From the NCBI GenBank assembly GCA_041987265.1, contig JBHIWT010000057.1:1-18308 (forward strand): 18,308 bases of DNA. Direction: 5' to 3'. Position numbers and translations under genes: made by a program. Source of the DNA: IH12 sp041987265. Lineage in GTDB: Bacteria; Pseudomonadota; Alphaproteobacteria; Caulobacterales; Hyphomonadaceae. A model generated the notes under the pieces. It saw only the letters and a list, made by a program, of their open reading frames with translations. It had not been told where the DNA came from and searched no databases. Positions 7,879-15,623 of this stretch are shown one piece after another; positions within the stretch are counted from its first letter, which is position 1; each line of letters begins with the position of its first letter.

Positions 7879-8817
7879 CTACATGAAGCCGACGTCGCCC
7901 GCCAACGCGATCTGGCGGCCGTGGGCTTCGGTGAAGCCATAGCGCGGCGGAGGCTCTTCACGGCCGGCATGGTCGAAGAATGACGGGTGCTGGTGCACCT
8001 GCACTGAACTGGGCGCGCAGTGGAAAACACATGACCAGCGGCTGAGGTTGGGATCGTTGGCCGGCGAGCCGCCGTGTGGCGTCATCGGGTGCCAGATGGC
8101 GACATCGCCACGCTTCATTTCAGCAACACGATAAGCGCCTTCGTTCGGCGCGCGGTCGATGACCATGCCGTTGTAGATATCGAGTGCGTGATTGTAGGCC
8201 TGTTCCGGCGACAGATCCGACCGCGTCTCCAGCGTTTCGCGCCAGATCCTGGCGACATCGATCGAGAAGCGGTGTGCGCCTTCGTAATAGAAGAGCGGCC
8301 CGGCGTCGGGCGAGATGTCCTCAAGCGCGGTCCATACGCCGAAGAAGTAGCCGTTGGGCCAGGTTGCAAAGTGCGGCGTGTCGCGGTGCACGGGCTGGCC
8401 GGTGCCGTACTTGAATGTCAGCGACGTGTAGACGCTGGTTTCCGAGCCGAACAGGAAGTCGAGAAGGTTCATGACCTCTGGATTGGCGCCCAGCCGCATC
8501 GCAGCGTCGGAATAGTGGTGGAAGTTCACAAGCCGCTTTTCGCGGCCGGCGGCGTCGAGGTTCGCGTCCACGTAGGCGCGGTTCTGTTCGGAATAGGTGT
8601 GATAGTCGGCGATGGTCTGGCTGCAGAGTTCGCCGTCCTGTGCGCCGCGCAGGATCGTGAAGCCCCGCAGGATCAGATCCATCGCGGCCTGGCGGTAGGA
8701 TTCCGGTACATTGGCGGCCGAAACGCGCTGGGCGGCGTCGGGAGCGTCCAGCCACAAAGGCGGCCGTGGCGAAGCCTGCGGCTGGCGTGACAGTTGAGCC
8801 GATTGGCGGTTGAACAT
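7879..8817 (-). CDS. Phytanoyl-CoA dioxygenase (PhyH)-like Fe(II)/2-oxoglutarate oxygenase (312 aa)
   Basis: Predicted cytoplasmic non-haem iron oxygenase that couples 2-oxoglutarate decarboxylation to oxidation of a substrate. The metal triad is readable: HRD (H144, D146, in PVHRDTPHF) and the distal H248 in MTPHGGSP. R260 in LSRWSCVFH is the likely 2-oxoglutarate carboxylate anchor. The fold context GYFFGVWTALEDISPDAGPLF (156-176) is typical of PhyH proteins (bulk Trp, then D-x-GPL). ATG 8817 is chosen over the upstream in-frame TTG (8835) because AAAGGGAG ends 6 bases before it. The gene is single and opposite in direction to its left neighbour (17-base gap); its 5' end is 86 bases from the divergent kinase gene. 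In this locus a sugar or lipid-carrier substrate is plausible. Fatty-acid hydroxylation is equally possible on sequence alone. Confidence 0.85.
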   Translation of the reverse strand: MFNRQSAQLSRQPQASPRPPLWLDAPDAAQRVSAANVPESYRQAAMDLILRGFTILRGAQDGELCSQTIADYHTYSEQNRAYVDANLDAAGREKRLVNFHHYSDAAMRLGANPEVMNLLDFLFGSETSVYTSLTFKYGTGQPVHRDTPHFATWPNGYFFGVWTALEDISPDAGPLFYYEGAHRFSIDVARIWRETLETRSDLSPEQAYNHALDIYNGMVIDRAPNEGAYRVAEMKRGDVAIWHPMTPHGGSPANDPNLSRWSCVFHCAPSSVQVHQHPSFFDHAGREEPPPRYGFTEAHGRQIALAGDVGFM

Positions 8818-8823
8818 GTTCAA

Positions 8824-8831
8824 CTCCCTTT
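8824..8831 (-). promoter_or_regulatory. Shine-Dalgarno deciding ATG 8817 for the PhyH-like gene
   Basis: On the minus strand AAAGGGAG is followed by six bases and then ATG. It lies within the upstream in-frame TTG alternative (8835), so initiation at that TTG would have no comparable site. The shorter 312-residue product is therefore preferred. Confidence 0.7.
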
Positions 8832-8903
8832 GCAACCAGACTGCTGTATGCCAACTCTCCGGGGTTGTATATTGGACGATAACACCTGTGCGAGGCGAGT
8901 CAG

Positions 8904-10022
8904 TTGCGAAGCGGTAATGATGCAGGCCTCGTATCCGTCCGTCAGGGAAATCCCCAGAAACTGGCCCAGCCCGGTTCCGGCACGATTGTCAGGTCTCGTG
9001 CGCCGTTAAGGCTTGGTTTTGCGGGCGGCGGGACGGATGTCGCGCCTTTCTGTGACGACCATGGCGGATGCGTGCTCAATGCCACGATCACGCTTTATGC
9101 GCGGGTCGACATTCGGGTGCGAGATGACAACAGGATCCGCTTTGTCGCCGACGACGTGGATCAGACCTTTGAAGCGGAGGCCGCCGCGCATTTCGAACCG
9201 ACTGGCGAGGCCGTCTTGCACAAGGGCGTCTACAACCGGTTCGTCTCGGAGTTCAACGGCGGCCAGCCCTTACCGGTGTCTGTGCGGTCCAGTGTCGAGG
9301 CGCCTGCGGGGTCGGGGCTTGGCTCTTCCTCGGCGCTGGTTGTCGCGCTGGTCGAGGCCTATCGCGAATTGCTGCGCATTCCGATGAGCGAAGAAGATGT
9401 CGCGAAACTAGCATTCGATATCGAGCGGCGTGATCTGGGGCTTGCAGGGGGACGTCAGGATCAGTTCGCAGCGGCGTTTGGCGGATTCAACTTCATCGAG
9501 TTTCGCGCCGATGACCTGACGATCGTCAACCCGCTGCGGATCCGGCGGGACATCCTGCTCGAGATCGAAGCTTCGATGGTGCTCTATTATCTGGGGCAGG
9601 CGCGCAATTCGGCGGATATCATCAAGCAGCAACAGAAGAACATGAGCGCCCGCGACAAGACCGCAACCGAGGCGCTGTTTGAAATGAAGCGCGAGGCCGG
9701 AGATATCAAGGAAGCGCTGCTGCGGTGCGATCTGCGCGCATTCGCCGACACGATGAACCGGGGATGGGCTGCGAAGAAGCGCACCGCGCCTGGCGTTTCG
9801 AACGCATACATCGACACGATCATCAAGGAAGCGATCGATTGCGGCGCCTTTGCAGCCAAGCTTACTGGCGCGGGCGGCGGCGGTTTCCTGCTGCTGATGG
9901 CGGAGCCTTCGCGCCGGTCGGGGTTGATCCGTTACCTGCAGGGATTGGGCAGGGGCATGGTTCTGCCCTGCCACTTTGCGCTTAGTGGTGCGGAGTCCTG
10001 GCGGATGACCGCTGAGGCCTGA
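8904..10022 (+). CDS. hddA: D-glycero-alpha-D-manno-heptose 7-phosphate kinase (GHMP family)
   Basis: HddA phosphorylates C1 of D-glycero-alpha-D-manno-heptose 7-phosphate, on the way to GDP-D-glycero-alpha-D-manno-heptose used in surface glycans. GHMP motifs are all present. RSRAPLRLGFAGGGTDVAPF (30-49) has the sugar-kinase N-terminus seen in HddA. APAGSGLGSSSAL (133-145) is the ATP-binding motif 2, and KLTGAGGGGFLLL (319-331) is motif 3. GGRQDQFAAAFGG (182-194) matches the active-site segment of this branch. No ATG is available: TTG 8904 gives 372 residues with about 28 extra before the conserved RSRAP. ATT 8985 would give the usual family N-terminus but lacks a clear ribosome site. The partner genes for the pathway (gmhA, gmhB, hddC) are not in the window. 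A fucokinase-like GHMP enzyme is the main alternative. Confidence 0.82.
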   Translation: MRSGNDAGLVSVRQGNPQKLAQPGSGTIVRSRAPLRLGFAGGGTDVAPFCDDHGGCVLNATITLYARVDIRVRDDNRIRFVADDVDQTFEAEAAAHFEPTGEAVLHKGVYNRFVSEFNGGQPLPVSVRSSVEAPAGSGLGSSSALVVALVEAYRELLRIPMSEEDVAKLAFDIERRDLGLAGGRQDQFAAAFGGFNFIEFRADDLTIVNPLRIRRDILLEIEASMVLYYLGQARNSADIIKQQQKNMSARDKTATEALFEMKREAGDIKEALLRCDLRAFADTMNRGWAAKKRTAPGVSNAYIDTIIKEAIDCGAFAAKLTGAGGGGFLLLMAEPSRRSGLIRYLQGLGRGMVLPCHFALSGAESWRMTAEA

Positions 10023-10042
10023 GAGGGCCCGCGTCGTCTCAG
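10019..10042. terminator. Weak stem-loop shared by two convergent genes
   Basis: CTGAGA (10019-10024) and TCTCAG (10037-10042) can pair around a 12-base loop. The stem covers the stop codons of both the kinase gene (plus) and the methyltransferase gene (minus). The arms are only six pairs and neither side is followed by a T-run, so it is at best a weak bidirectional structure. Its placement is the main reason to list it. Confidence 0.25.
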
Positions 10043-10773
10043 ATTTCGCTGTCGTCCTGGAAGGGCGGTTCCTTGCCCGCGAATGATTTCAGCGCCTGCT
10101 GGTCGGCGCGGTACTGGTTCCAGTATGGGCGCATCGCAGGCTGCGGCTGGGTCTTTGGCGGCAGGCGGCCGCCGGCTTCGAGCTCGTCGCTGGTGCGCTT
10201 GCGGATGACGAACTCGATCCCGCATTCGCCGACAGGGGTCAGCGTCTGGTCGAAGCGCGGGGCTTCGAAACGGTATGACTGATCCAGTAATTCGATCTTC
10301 CTGATGTCGGCTTCCGGGCCGAGGCCGCCCAGCAGGGCGAGCAGGTTGATCGAAGCGGGGCTCCAGCTATTCGCCTTCATCAGCGTGAAGGTGTGTTTGT
10401 GGTCGCGGTTGTGCGTGCTGGGCCAGACGCCCTGCTCGTAGAGATCCTCGTCGGGTACGGCGACGACAAGATGGCCGCCGGGTTTGAGGATCCGCATCCA
10501 GTTGGCGAGAGCTTCGGCAGGTTCGCGGATGTGCTCCAGGCAGTGACTGGAGAACACGAAATCGAATGTCTCGTCCTGGACGCCGGCCATGAACTGGGCG
10601 TCGCCGTCGTTGAGGTCCCAGATGCGGGCCGACGTCATCCGGGGGAACAATTCCTGATACATCGCCAGGGGATCGGGCGCGCCGCCAATATCGACGCCGT
10701 CACCTACGAAGTAGCGGCGGACATAGTTCGAGTCGCCGAGGCGACGCATGATCGACTTGCTGCATTCCTTCAT
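10039..10773 (-). CDS. Class I SAM-dependent methyltransferase, Methyltransf_11-like (244 aa)
   Basis: Predicted cytoplasmic SAM methyltransferase. Residues 24-34 (GDGVDIGGAPD) are the SAM glycine motif. IWDLNDGDAQF (51-61) holds the acidic ribose contact and the adenine-side segment. FDFVFSSHCLEHIREP (70-85) and RILKPGGHLVVAVPDED (94-110) are motifs typical of Methyltransf_11. The first residues MKECSKSIMRRL are close to those of small methyltransferases common in polysaccharide loci. The C-terminal 45 residues are polar and proline-rich, probably flexible. It is the last gene of the minus-strand run. Its ATG overlaps the preceding stop in a 4-base ATGA arrangement, the classic sign of translational coupling to the GT4 gene. 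Its acceptor is most likely the sugar added by its neighbours, but this is inference from position. Confidence 0.82.
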   Translation of the reverse strand: MKECSKSIMRRLGDSNYVRRYFVGDGVDIGGAPDPLAMYQELFPRMTSARIWDLNDGDAQFMAGVQDETFDFVFSSHCLEHIREPAEALANWMRILKPGGHLVVAVPDEDLYEQGVWPSTHNRDHKHTFTLMKANSWSPASINLLALLGGLGPEADIRKIELLDQSYRFEAPRFDQTLTPVGECGIEFVIRKRTSDELEAGGRLPPKTQPQPAMRPYWNQYRADQQALKSFAGKEPPFQDDSEI

Positions 10774-11927
10774 GCCGGTTCTTTTCGTCCGATCCGTTTG
10801 TTGATGGCTTCGAGGCGGTCGAGATAGCGCAGGCCGACCGCCCTTGGCGAGAAGTCCCGGGCGATATCCATTGCAGCCTGTGCGGCGCGCGCTCGGGATG
10901 CTGCTGGATTGGTGACGATTTCTTCCATCAGGTCGACGGCGTGTCCAACATCAGGGTCGGCCCATTCCTGTCCCTCGGCCTCGGGGTATTCGTCCTTTCC
11001 GAGCGGGATCAGGGTGTGATCGACAAGCCAGGAATTGTCCGCGTTCATGAAATCGAGATTGCCGGAATAGCCGGTGCCGATGGTTGGTATGCCCAGCGCC
11101 ATCGATTCAGCAAGGCCGCGGCCAAAGCCTTCCGAACGGTGCAACGAGACAAAGCAATTGGCGTTGCGGACAAGGTTCTTGACCCCGTTATCGCTGAGCG
11201 GCTGGTCGATGATGGTCGTGTGGTCGCTGATGCGTTTGACGACCTTGGCGAATTCCCGCCGGGCCGGCGTGTCTTCATCGCCGCCCTTGTGTTTGATCAC
11301 GAGATGGATAGGCGCATCCGGCATGCGCTCGATCAATTGCTCGAAGGCTTCGAGCACGGCGAACGGGTTCTTCCGCGACATGTAAGACGAAAAATCAAAG
11401 AAAAACAGGAAGATGAACTGCTCTTCCGGGAGGTCCATTTCGCGCCGGGTCAAAAAGCGCGACATCTTCACGTCCACCGCCAGGGGCATGTGGTGGACAT
11501 TCTTCAGGCCGGCCGACCGGATCGATTGTGCGATGAAATCGGAAGGCGCCCAGACCTCGTCAAAACGATTTAGATAAGGGGTCCAGACATCCGGGTAGCG
11601 CGACAGCTCCCAGGCTGGATAGATGATGTTGTAGGCGCGATCGAACGCCGGGTCCCGGAGGTGCGGCAGCGCCTGAGCCACCTCGTCGCCGTTGATGTGG
11701 AAGATGTTCACCTTCTTCGAGAGCGCGCGCACTTCGAGCGAAGCGAACTCGCGTTCGATATCCGGATCGTTCCGGTCGCACAGTCCGTAAATGTCGCGGA
11801 TGCCGGGGCGGAGGCCGGCGGCGGCGAAGGCGCGCCAGGACGACCTGACGTGTTCACCCATGCCGATTGGCGCGAACGGGTGGCCAACCAGCACGACATC
11901 ATCTGTGGGATCGAGCGCAGACGCCAT
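10770..11927 (-). CDS. Glycosyltransferase family 4, GT-B fold (385 aa)
   Basis: Predicted cytoplasmic retaining glycosyltransferase. The N-terminal half starts VVLVGHPFAPIGMGEHVRSS (11-30) with a GxGE-type acceptor loop, and includes VNIFHINGDE (73-82) and YPAWELSRYP (103-112). The C-terminal half contains FDFSSYMSRKNP (177-188), where the Arg-Lys pair fits the donor phosphate site. The intact EX7E signature SEGFGRGLAESMALGIP (265-281) has E266 and E274. Length is typical of a stand-alone GT4. ATG 11927 has AAGG about 9 bases upstream and lies 5 bases after the stop of the 1197-residue enzyme; it overlaps the methyltransferase gene by 4 bases. The three are therefore surely co-transcribed. 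The motifs suggest a mannosyl-type GT4, but the sugar cannot be assigned from sequence. Confidence 0.88.
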   Translation of the reverse strand: MASALDPTDDVVLVGHPFAPIGMGEHVRSSWRAFAAAGLRPGIRDIYGLCDRNDPDIEREFASLEVRALSKKVNIFHINGDEVAQALPHLRDPAFDRAYNIIYPAWELSRYPDVWTPYLNRFDEVWAPSDFIAQSIRSAGLKNVHHMPLAVDVKMSRFLTRREMDLPEEQFIFLFFFDFSSYMSRKNPFAVLEAFEQLIERMPDAPIHLVIKHKGGDEDTPARREFAKVVKRISDHTTIIDQPLSDNGVKNLVRNANCFVSLHRSEGFGRGLAESMALGIPTIGTGYSGNLDFMNADNSWLVDHTLIPLGKDEYPEAEGQEWADPDVGHAVDLMEEIVTNPAASRARAAQAAMDIARDFSPRAVGLRYLDRLEAINKRIGRKEPA

Positions 11928-11932
11928 CTGAT

Positions 11933-14900
11933 CTAGCCTTGCTGGGGCGCAAATGAGAGTTGCTGGTCGGCCTCGAGCGCATTGCGGACAGCCTCGAGCC
12001 AGCCGCGGCCGAAGCGTTCGTCGGGTTCAAGGTGAGCGCCTTCGCCCCACTCGTTCCAGGCATTGACGAAGACCAGCCGCTCGCCGGGAGAGTTCTGTTC
12101 TCGGGTCTGCTTGATGACGGCTTCAAGCCATGCCTGAAGGGCGCCGGGCGAGGCGTGGTGGAAGCAGGTCGAGATGTCCTGCCGGCGGGGGGTGTTGTCC
12201 CAGCTGGGCATGACGGCGCGGAAGCGCGGATGGGCCGGGATCGGCTCTTTCATGTAACGTTGGACGACGCGGCGATAGTCGTTCACGACCCCGGTGAATT
12301 TGGGATTCAGGATTTTCGACGGCGCGATCGGCTCGGTCATGCCGGCGGGCGGGAATTCGATCGTGAAGTCGAAGCCGTACTCCTTGGGGTCGGGATAGGT
12401 CAGCGCGTTCTCGAAGGTCTCGACGAACGCCAGGCAGATTTCGCCGATACCCGCCTTGCGGCAGGCCTTGCGCCAGGTCTCCATCGTGCGCTTCGGGTTG
12501 GGCAGAAGCTGGGGCCGGTAGACGACCAGAAGCGGTCGCCCGTTCACCCGGATGTAGTTGGGCGATTCAAGATAGCGGATGATGTCTTCGATGATCACCT
12601 GATCGTCGCGTTCGCGATATTCCTGCTTGAGCAGGACGTCCTTCTCGCGCCCGTCCCATGTGCGCGTCCAGTTCTCGTTCGCCCAGCAGATGCAGAACGG
12701 CATGTCCGGCTTGCCCGAGGTGAGCATGGTCTCGATCGGCTTCTCAAGAATCCGGCGTCCTGAGAATGAGTAATAGTAGTAGCAGAACCCGTGTATTCCG
12801 TGGGCCTGGGCCAGTTCGGCCTGGCGTTCGAGGCCTTCAGGATCGGAGAGGTCGTAGTAGCCGAGCTCGGCGGGCCGGTGCGGTTGGTAGTGGCCGTCGA
12901 AGTTCGGCTTGGCCTTGGAGGCGTTGGTCCATTCAGTGAAGCCCTTGCCCCACCATTTGTCATTCTCAGGGATGGCGTGGAATTGCGGAAGATGCAGCGC
13001 GATGACCTGCACTTCGTTGAGCTTGTTGATCAAGGGCTGCCAGCGCTCGATAAGCTTCTGCTGGTTACGTGTCGCCTGCCGTTGCTTGTAGTCGCCGGGT
13101 TGTGCGTTCGATGTCACTGACAGGTGGTGGTAGAGCGTCGACTTCGGTTCGAAGCGGATCGTCTTGCCCAGATCTCGAACGCGCAGGCAGAGGTCGGCGT
13201 CTTCGCAGTAGGCTGGCGCATAGCGCTGGTCGAATCCGTCGAGGCTTTCGAAGAGGTCGCGGCGCATTGCGATACACGCGCCGGAAACATAATCGACGTC
13301 TCTGGCGCGGTTGTAGCGCGGTAGCTGCGGATCGTCGAACAGGCCGACGAGGTTGGCTGTTCCGTTGCGGAGGATCTGTGCGCCGGCTTCCTGCAGGCGG
13401 CCGTTCGGGAATACGAACTTGGGTCCGGCGATGCCGACGTCTTCGTCCTGCAGCGCATCGATCAATGGATCGAGCCAGCCCGGCGCCATCTGGACGTCGT
13501 TGTTGAGGATGATCAGGTACTTGCCGCGCGCCTCGCGGACGGCTGCGTTCACGTTCTTCAGGAAGCCCTGATTGGTTTCCGCCTGCAGATGGCGCACGCC
13601 CTTGATGCGCGACAGGATCTGCGCGGTGTTATCGGGCGAGGCGTCGTCCGCGACGATCACTTCGAAGGATCTCTTGGTCCGCGTTCTGGCGAGGCTGGCG
13701 AGGCATTCGACCGTGTATTTCACGTGGCCGTAGACCGGGATGACGATCGATACTTCCGGCTTTTCCGGTTGTGCGAAGGATAGCTTGGCGGCTCGCGTGG
13801 CCAGTTCCCGGGCGTTGAAGTCGAGCAATGGCGGCAACGGGAGCGTCAGCCCTTCGATGCGCTTGCGTTCATTATCAGCGATGGACCTCGACAGTGCGAG
13901 GTAGGTTCGCCAACCGTACGCGCCGGGCTCCTCCTGCTCCTCGATTTCGGTCGGATCGGTTGTGTTTATAGCGGCAGGAACCAGCGATTGCGGGGTCTGC
14001 TGGCGGTTCTTGGGAGCAACAGGCTGCGGACGGCCCATCTCGATCCAGGCCTGCAGCGGTGTCTTGTTCGTCGCGGCCTGCGGATAGGCGCTGAGGAAGG
14101 CCTCGAGGTCGAGGTGTGGCGCGACGCGGCGATTTTCCCAGGCGCCAGCGGTCAGATAATGGGTGAGCGGATCAGAGCCGCCGTTGGCTGAAACGTCCGG
14201 GTTTGAGCGCAGGTAATATTGGGGATCGAAATAGGGTGACGGCTTACGCCCCTCCCGCCAGCCGTTGTTGATGTAGTGCTCGATCGGATCGATCCCGAGA
14301 TTCGCAACGTCCGGGTTTGAAGTCAGGTAGAAGCGGGTCGAGAGCAGCGGGTGCGGATCATAGCCTTTCGACCGGCCGATCGTCGCGAAGTGGAGCAGCG
14401 GCGCCACGTCTGCGGCTTTCGCATCCGGATAGCGTTCGAGGTACCACTGGCCGTCGAACAGAGGGTGTGTCGGCGTTCCCTCCCGCCAGCCGATTGAGAG
14501 ATAGTGCCAGAGCGGGTTCTGCCCGGTTCGGAAGACAGACGGCGAGTTGGCCACGTAATAGTATGGATCGAAGAGCGGGTGCGGGTTGAGCCGCTCGCGG
14601 GCGCCGCGCATCAGGAAGTGCTCAAGCGTGGTCAGCGGCCAGCTTTCCAGCAGGTCTCCGTATCGTTCGCGGTACCAGCGCGGGGAGAAGAGCGGGTGCG
14701 GGCTGCGCCCTTCGCCATCGCCGACCAGCAGATAGTGGATCGCCGGCAGCATGCTTGAGGATGCGACGTCGGGCGAATTGTTGAGGTACCAGGCCTGGTC
14801 GAACAAGGGGTGTGGCGCAGGCGCGTCCGTTTTCCTGCTTGCGTAGGCGACGATGGCCCGGCCGCCGGGACCATCCTGCACGGTGCGCATGCCCGAGAAC

Positions 14901-15526
14901 AGCAACAGCGCCGCACGTGTCGGCATCGAATGCTGGAAGGCGCGTCCGATCCGGGCGTTGCGCAGGCGAACGACCACTCGGTGACCGGTTGCGGATCTTT
15001 CCAGCCATTGCTGCCAGCGTTGTTCGCCGATCATCGCCCGCGTGTGGTGCTTGGTTTGCTGGGCCGCAAGAAGCGCTATGGCTCCGAGCCGGCGCGCTTC
15101 GCTGTCGGCGCCAGTCGTTTCTTCAAGTCGCGCGATGCGCGCATCCAGTGACGCCAGTTCGCCTTGGTGAGGAAGCGCGGCTTCAATCTCGGGCAGCGCG
15201 GCGCTGGCCTGTTCCAGCTCGTACAGGCGACGCTTCAGGGCTTCGATTTCACGCGCGGCTGGCCTGGAGGCCGTACTTGCCTTTGCGGCGGTCGCGGTTT
15301 GTTTGCGCGATGTCGTACGCGCGCTGTCTTTCGTTGCGCCATTGGCGGTTGTCTTGGCCGCGCGTTTGTCGGTGCGCGCTGGCTTGCTGGCGGCCTTTGC
15401 CGTCGCGCGGCGCGCGGTCTTGGCGGTCGCGCGTTTGGCGCCAGCTGATCCAGATTTACGAGTGGCGGCGGATTTAGAAGACTTGGAAGTCTTGGCGACC
15501 GGAGCGCCAGTTTGGTCATTGTCCAT
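11933..15526 (-). CDS. Giant fusion: basic tail, coiled coil, YPDV repeats, GT2 and WbsX/GH99-like domains (1197 aa)
   Basis: Predicted multifunctional glycan-assembly enzyme. Residues 1-90 are Lys/Ala/Thr/Arg-rich and resemble a histone H1 tail. Residues 92-140 form a probable coiled coil. Residues 236-502 hold about seven 'HPLFDxxWYLxxxPDVxxxGxxPLxHYxxxGxxEGR' repeats. A GT2 domain occupies 591 to about 830: VSIVIPVYG (592-600), VADDASPDN (625-633), the metal motif ILNNDVQM (673-680), and CEDADLCLR (774-782) with the catalytic-base region. Residues 838 to about 1190 match WbsX (GH99-like): LHLPQFHAIPENDKWWGKGF (844-863), FCICWANENW (944-953) and NAWNEWGEGAHLEP (1155-1168). WbsX domains are widespread in O-antigen loci. 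No membrane helix is obvious. ATG 15526 has only weak ribosome-site matches. It lies between the ABC permease and a GT4 gene in the minus-strand run. Confidence 0.88.
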   Translation of the reverse strand: MDNDQTGAPVAKTSKSSKSAATRKSGSAGAKRATAKTARRATAKAASKPARTDKRAAKTTANGATKDSARTTSRKQTATAAKASTASRPAAREIEALKRRLYELEQASAALPEIEAALPHQGELASLDARIARLEETTGADSEARRLGAIALLAAQQTKHHTRAMIGEQRWQQWLERSATGHRVVVRLRNARIGRAFQHSMPTRAALLLFSGMRTVQDGPGGRAIVAYASRKTDAPAPHPLFDQAWYLNNSPDVASSSMLPAIHYLLVGDGEGRSPHPLFSPRWYRERYGDLLESWPLTTLEHFLMRGARERLNPHPLFDPYYYVANSPSVFRTGQNPLWHYLSIGWREGTPTHPLFDGQWYLERYPDAKAADVAPLLHFATIGRSKGYDPHPLLSTRFYLTSNPDVANLGIDPIEHYINNGWREGRKPSPYFDPQYYLRSNPDVSANGGSDPLTHYLTAGAWENRRVAPHLDLEAFLSAYPQAATNKTPLQAWIEMGRPQPVAPKNRQQTPQSLVPAAINTTDPTEIEEQEEPGAYGWRTYLALSRSIADNERKRIEGLTLPLPPLLDFNARELATRAAKLSFAQPEKPEVSIVIPVYGHVKYTVECLASLARTRTKRSFEVIVADDASPDNTAQILSRIKGVRHLQAETNQGFLKNVNAAVREARGKYLIILNNDVQMAPGWLDPLIDALQDEDVGIAGPKFVFPNGRLQEAGAQILRNGTANLVGLFDDPQLPRYNRARDVDYVSGACIAMRRDLFESLDGFDQRYAPAYCEDADLCLRVRDLGKTIRFEPKSTLYHHLSVTSNAQPGDYKQRQATRNQQKLIERWQPLINKLNEVQVIALHLPQFHAIPENDKWWGKGFTEWTNASKAKPNFDGHYQPHRPAELGYYDLSDPEGLERQAELAQAHGIHGFCYYYYSFSGRRILEKPIETMLTSGKPDMPFCICWANENWTRTWDGREKDVLLKQEYRERDDQVIIEDIIRYLESPNYIRVNGRPLLVVYRPQLLPNPKRTMETWRKACRKAGIGEICLAFVETFENALTYPDPKEYGFDFTIEFPPAGMTEPIAPSKILNPKFTGVVNDYRRVVQRYMKEPIPAHPRFRAVMPSWDNTPRRQDISTCFHHASPGALQAWLEAVIKQTREQNSPGERLVFVNAWNEWGEGAHLEPDERFGRGWLEAVRNALEADQQLSFAPQQG
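14021..14821 (-). repeat. About seven 'HPLFD..WYL...PDV...HY...G..EGR' protein repeats (coding)
   Basis: Residues 236-502 of the 1197-residue enzyme carry units starting near residues 239, 277, 316, 354, 392, 431 and 470, spaced about 38-39 residues. Most begin with HPLF and end in G-x-x-EGR or a close variant. They are far more regular than the copies in the 1093-residue protein: little sequence is inserted between units, and only the last is worn. At the DNA level the units are recognisable but not identical, so this is an old protein repeat rather than a recent DNA duplication. Confidence 0.88.
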
Positions 15527-15564
15527 TCAGAACGTCTCGCCGGTTACTCTGCCGAGTTTCCTTA

Positions 15565-15597
15565 GACCAACTGGTCAGGGCCGTCGACTTGTTGGTC
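15565..15597. repeat. Inverted repeat with two competing pairings, upstream of the giant fusion gene
   Basis: GACCAAC (15565-15571) pairs with GTTGGTC (15591-15597) across 19 bases. In addition, GACCA at 15565-15569 can pair instead with TGGTC at 15572-15576. It sits in the 97-base gap after the permease gene and about 39 bases before the ATG of the 1197-residue enzyme on the minus strand. It is not followed by a T-run, so it is not a standard terminator. An attenuator or protein site within the operon is possible. Confidence that it is functional is low. Confidence 0.3.
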
Positions 15598-15623
15598 GGT
15601 ACTATTCGTTGCTGGACGCAGGA

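Noticed and set aside
11960..12763. 267-codon plus-strand open frame
   Set aside because: It lies wholly antisense to the WbsX domain of the 1197-residue enzyme, has no recognisable motif, and is expected from GC-rich codon bias on the opposite strand.
14021..14821. Regular spacing of about 115 bases suggesting a CRISPR-like array
   Set aside because: The periodicity comes from 38-39-residue protein repeats in frame. DNA units are diverged throughout and there are no short identical repeats with unique spacers.
15250..15520. Low-complexity GC-rich tract that might be a DNA repeat or recombination site
   Set aside because: It is explained by coding for a Lys/Ala/Arg-rich protein segment; units vary in sequence and spacing, so it is not a simple DNA repeat array.
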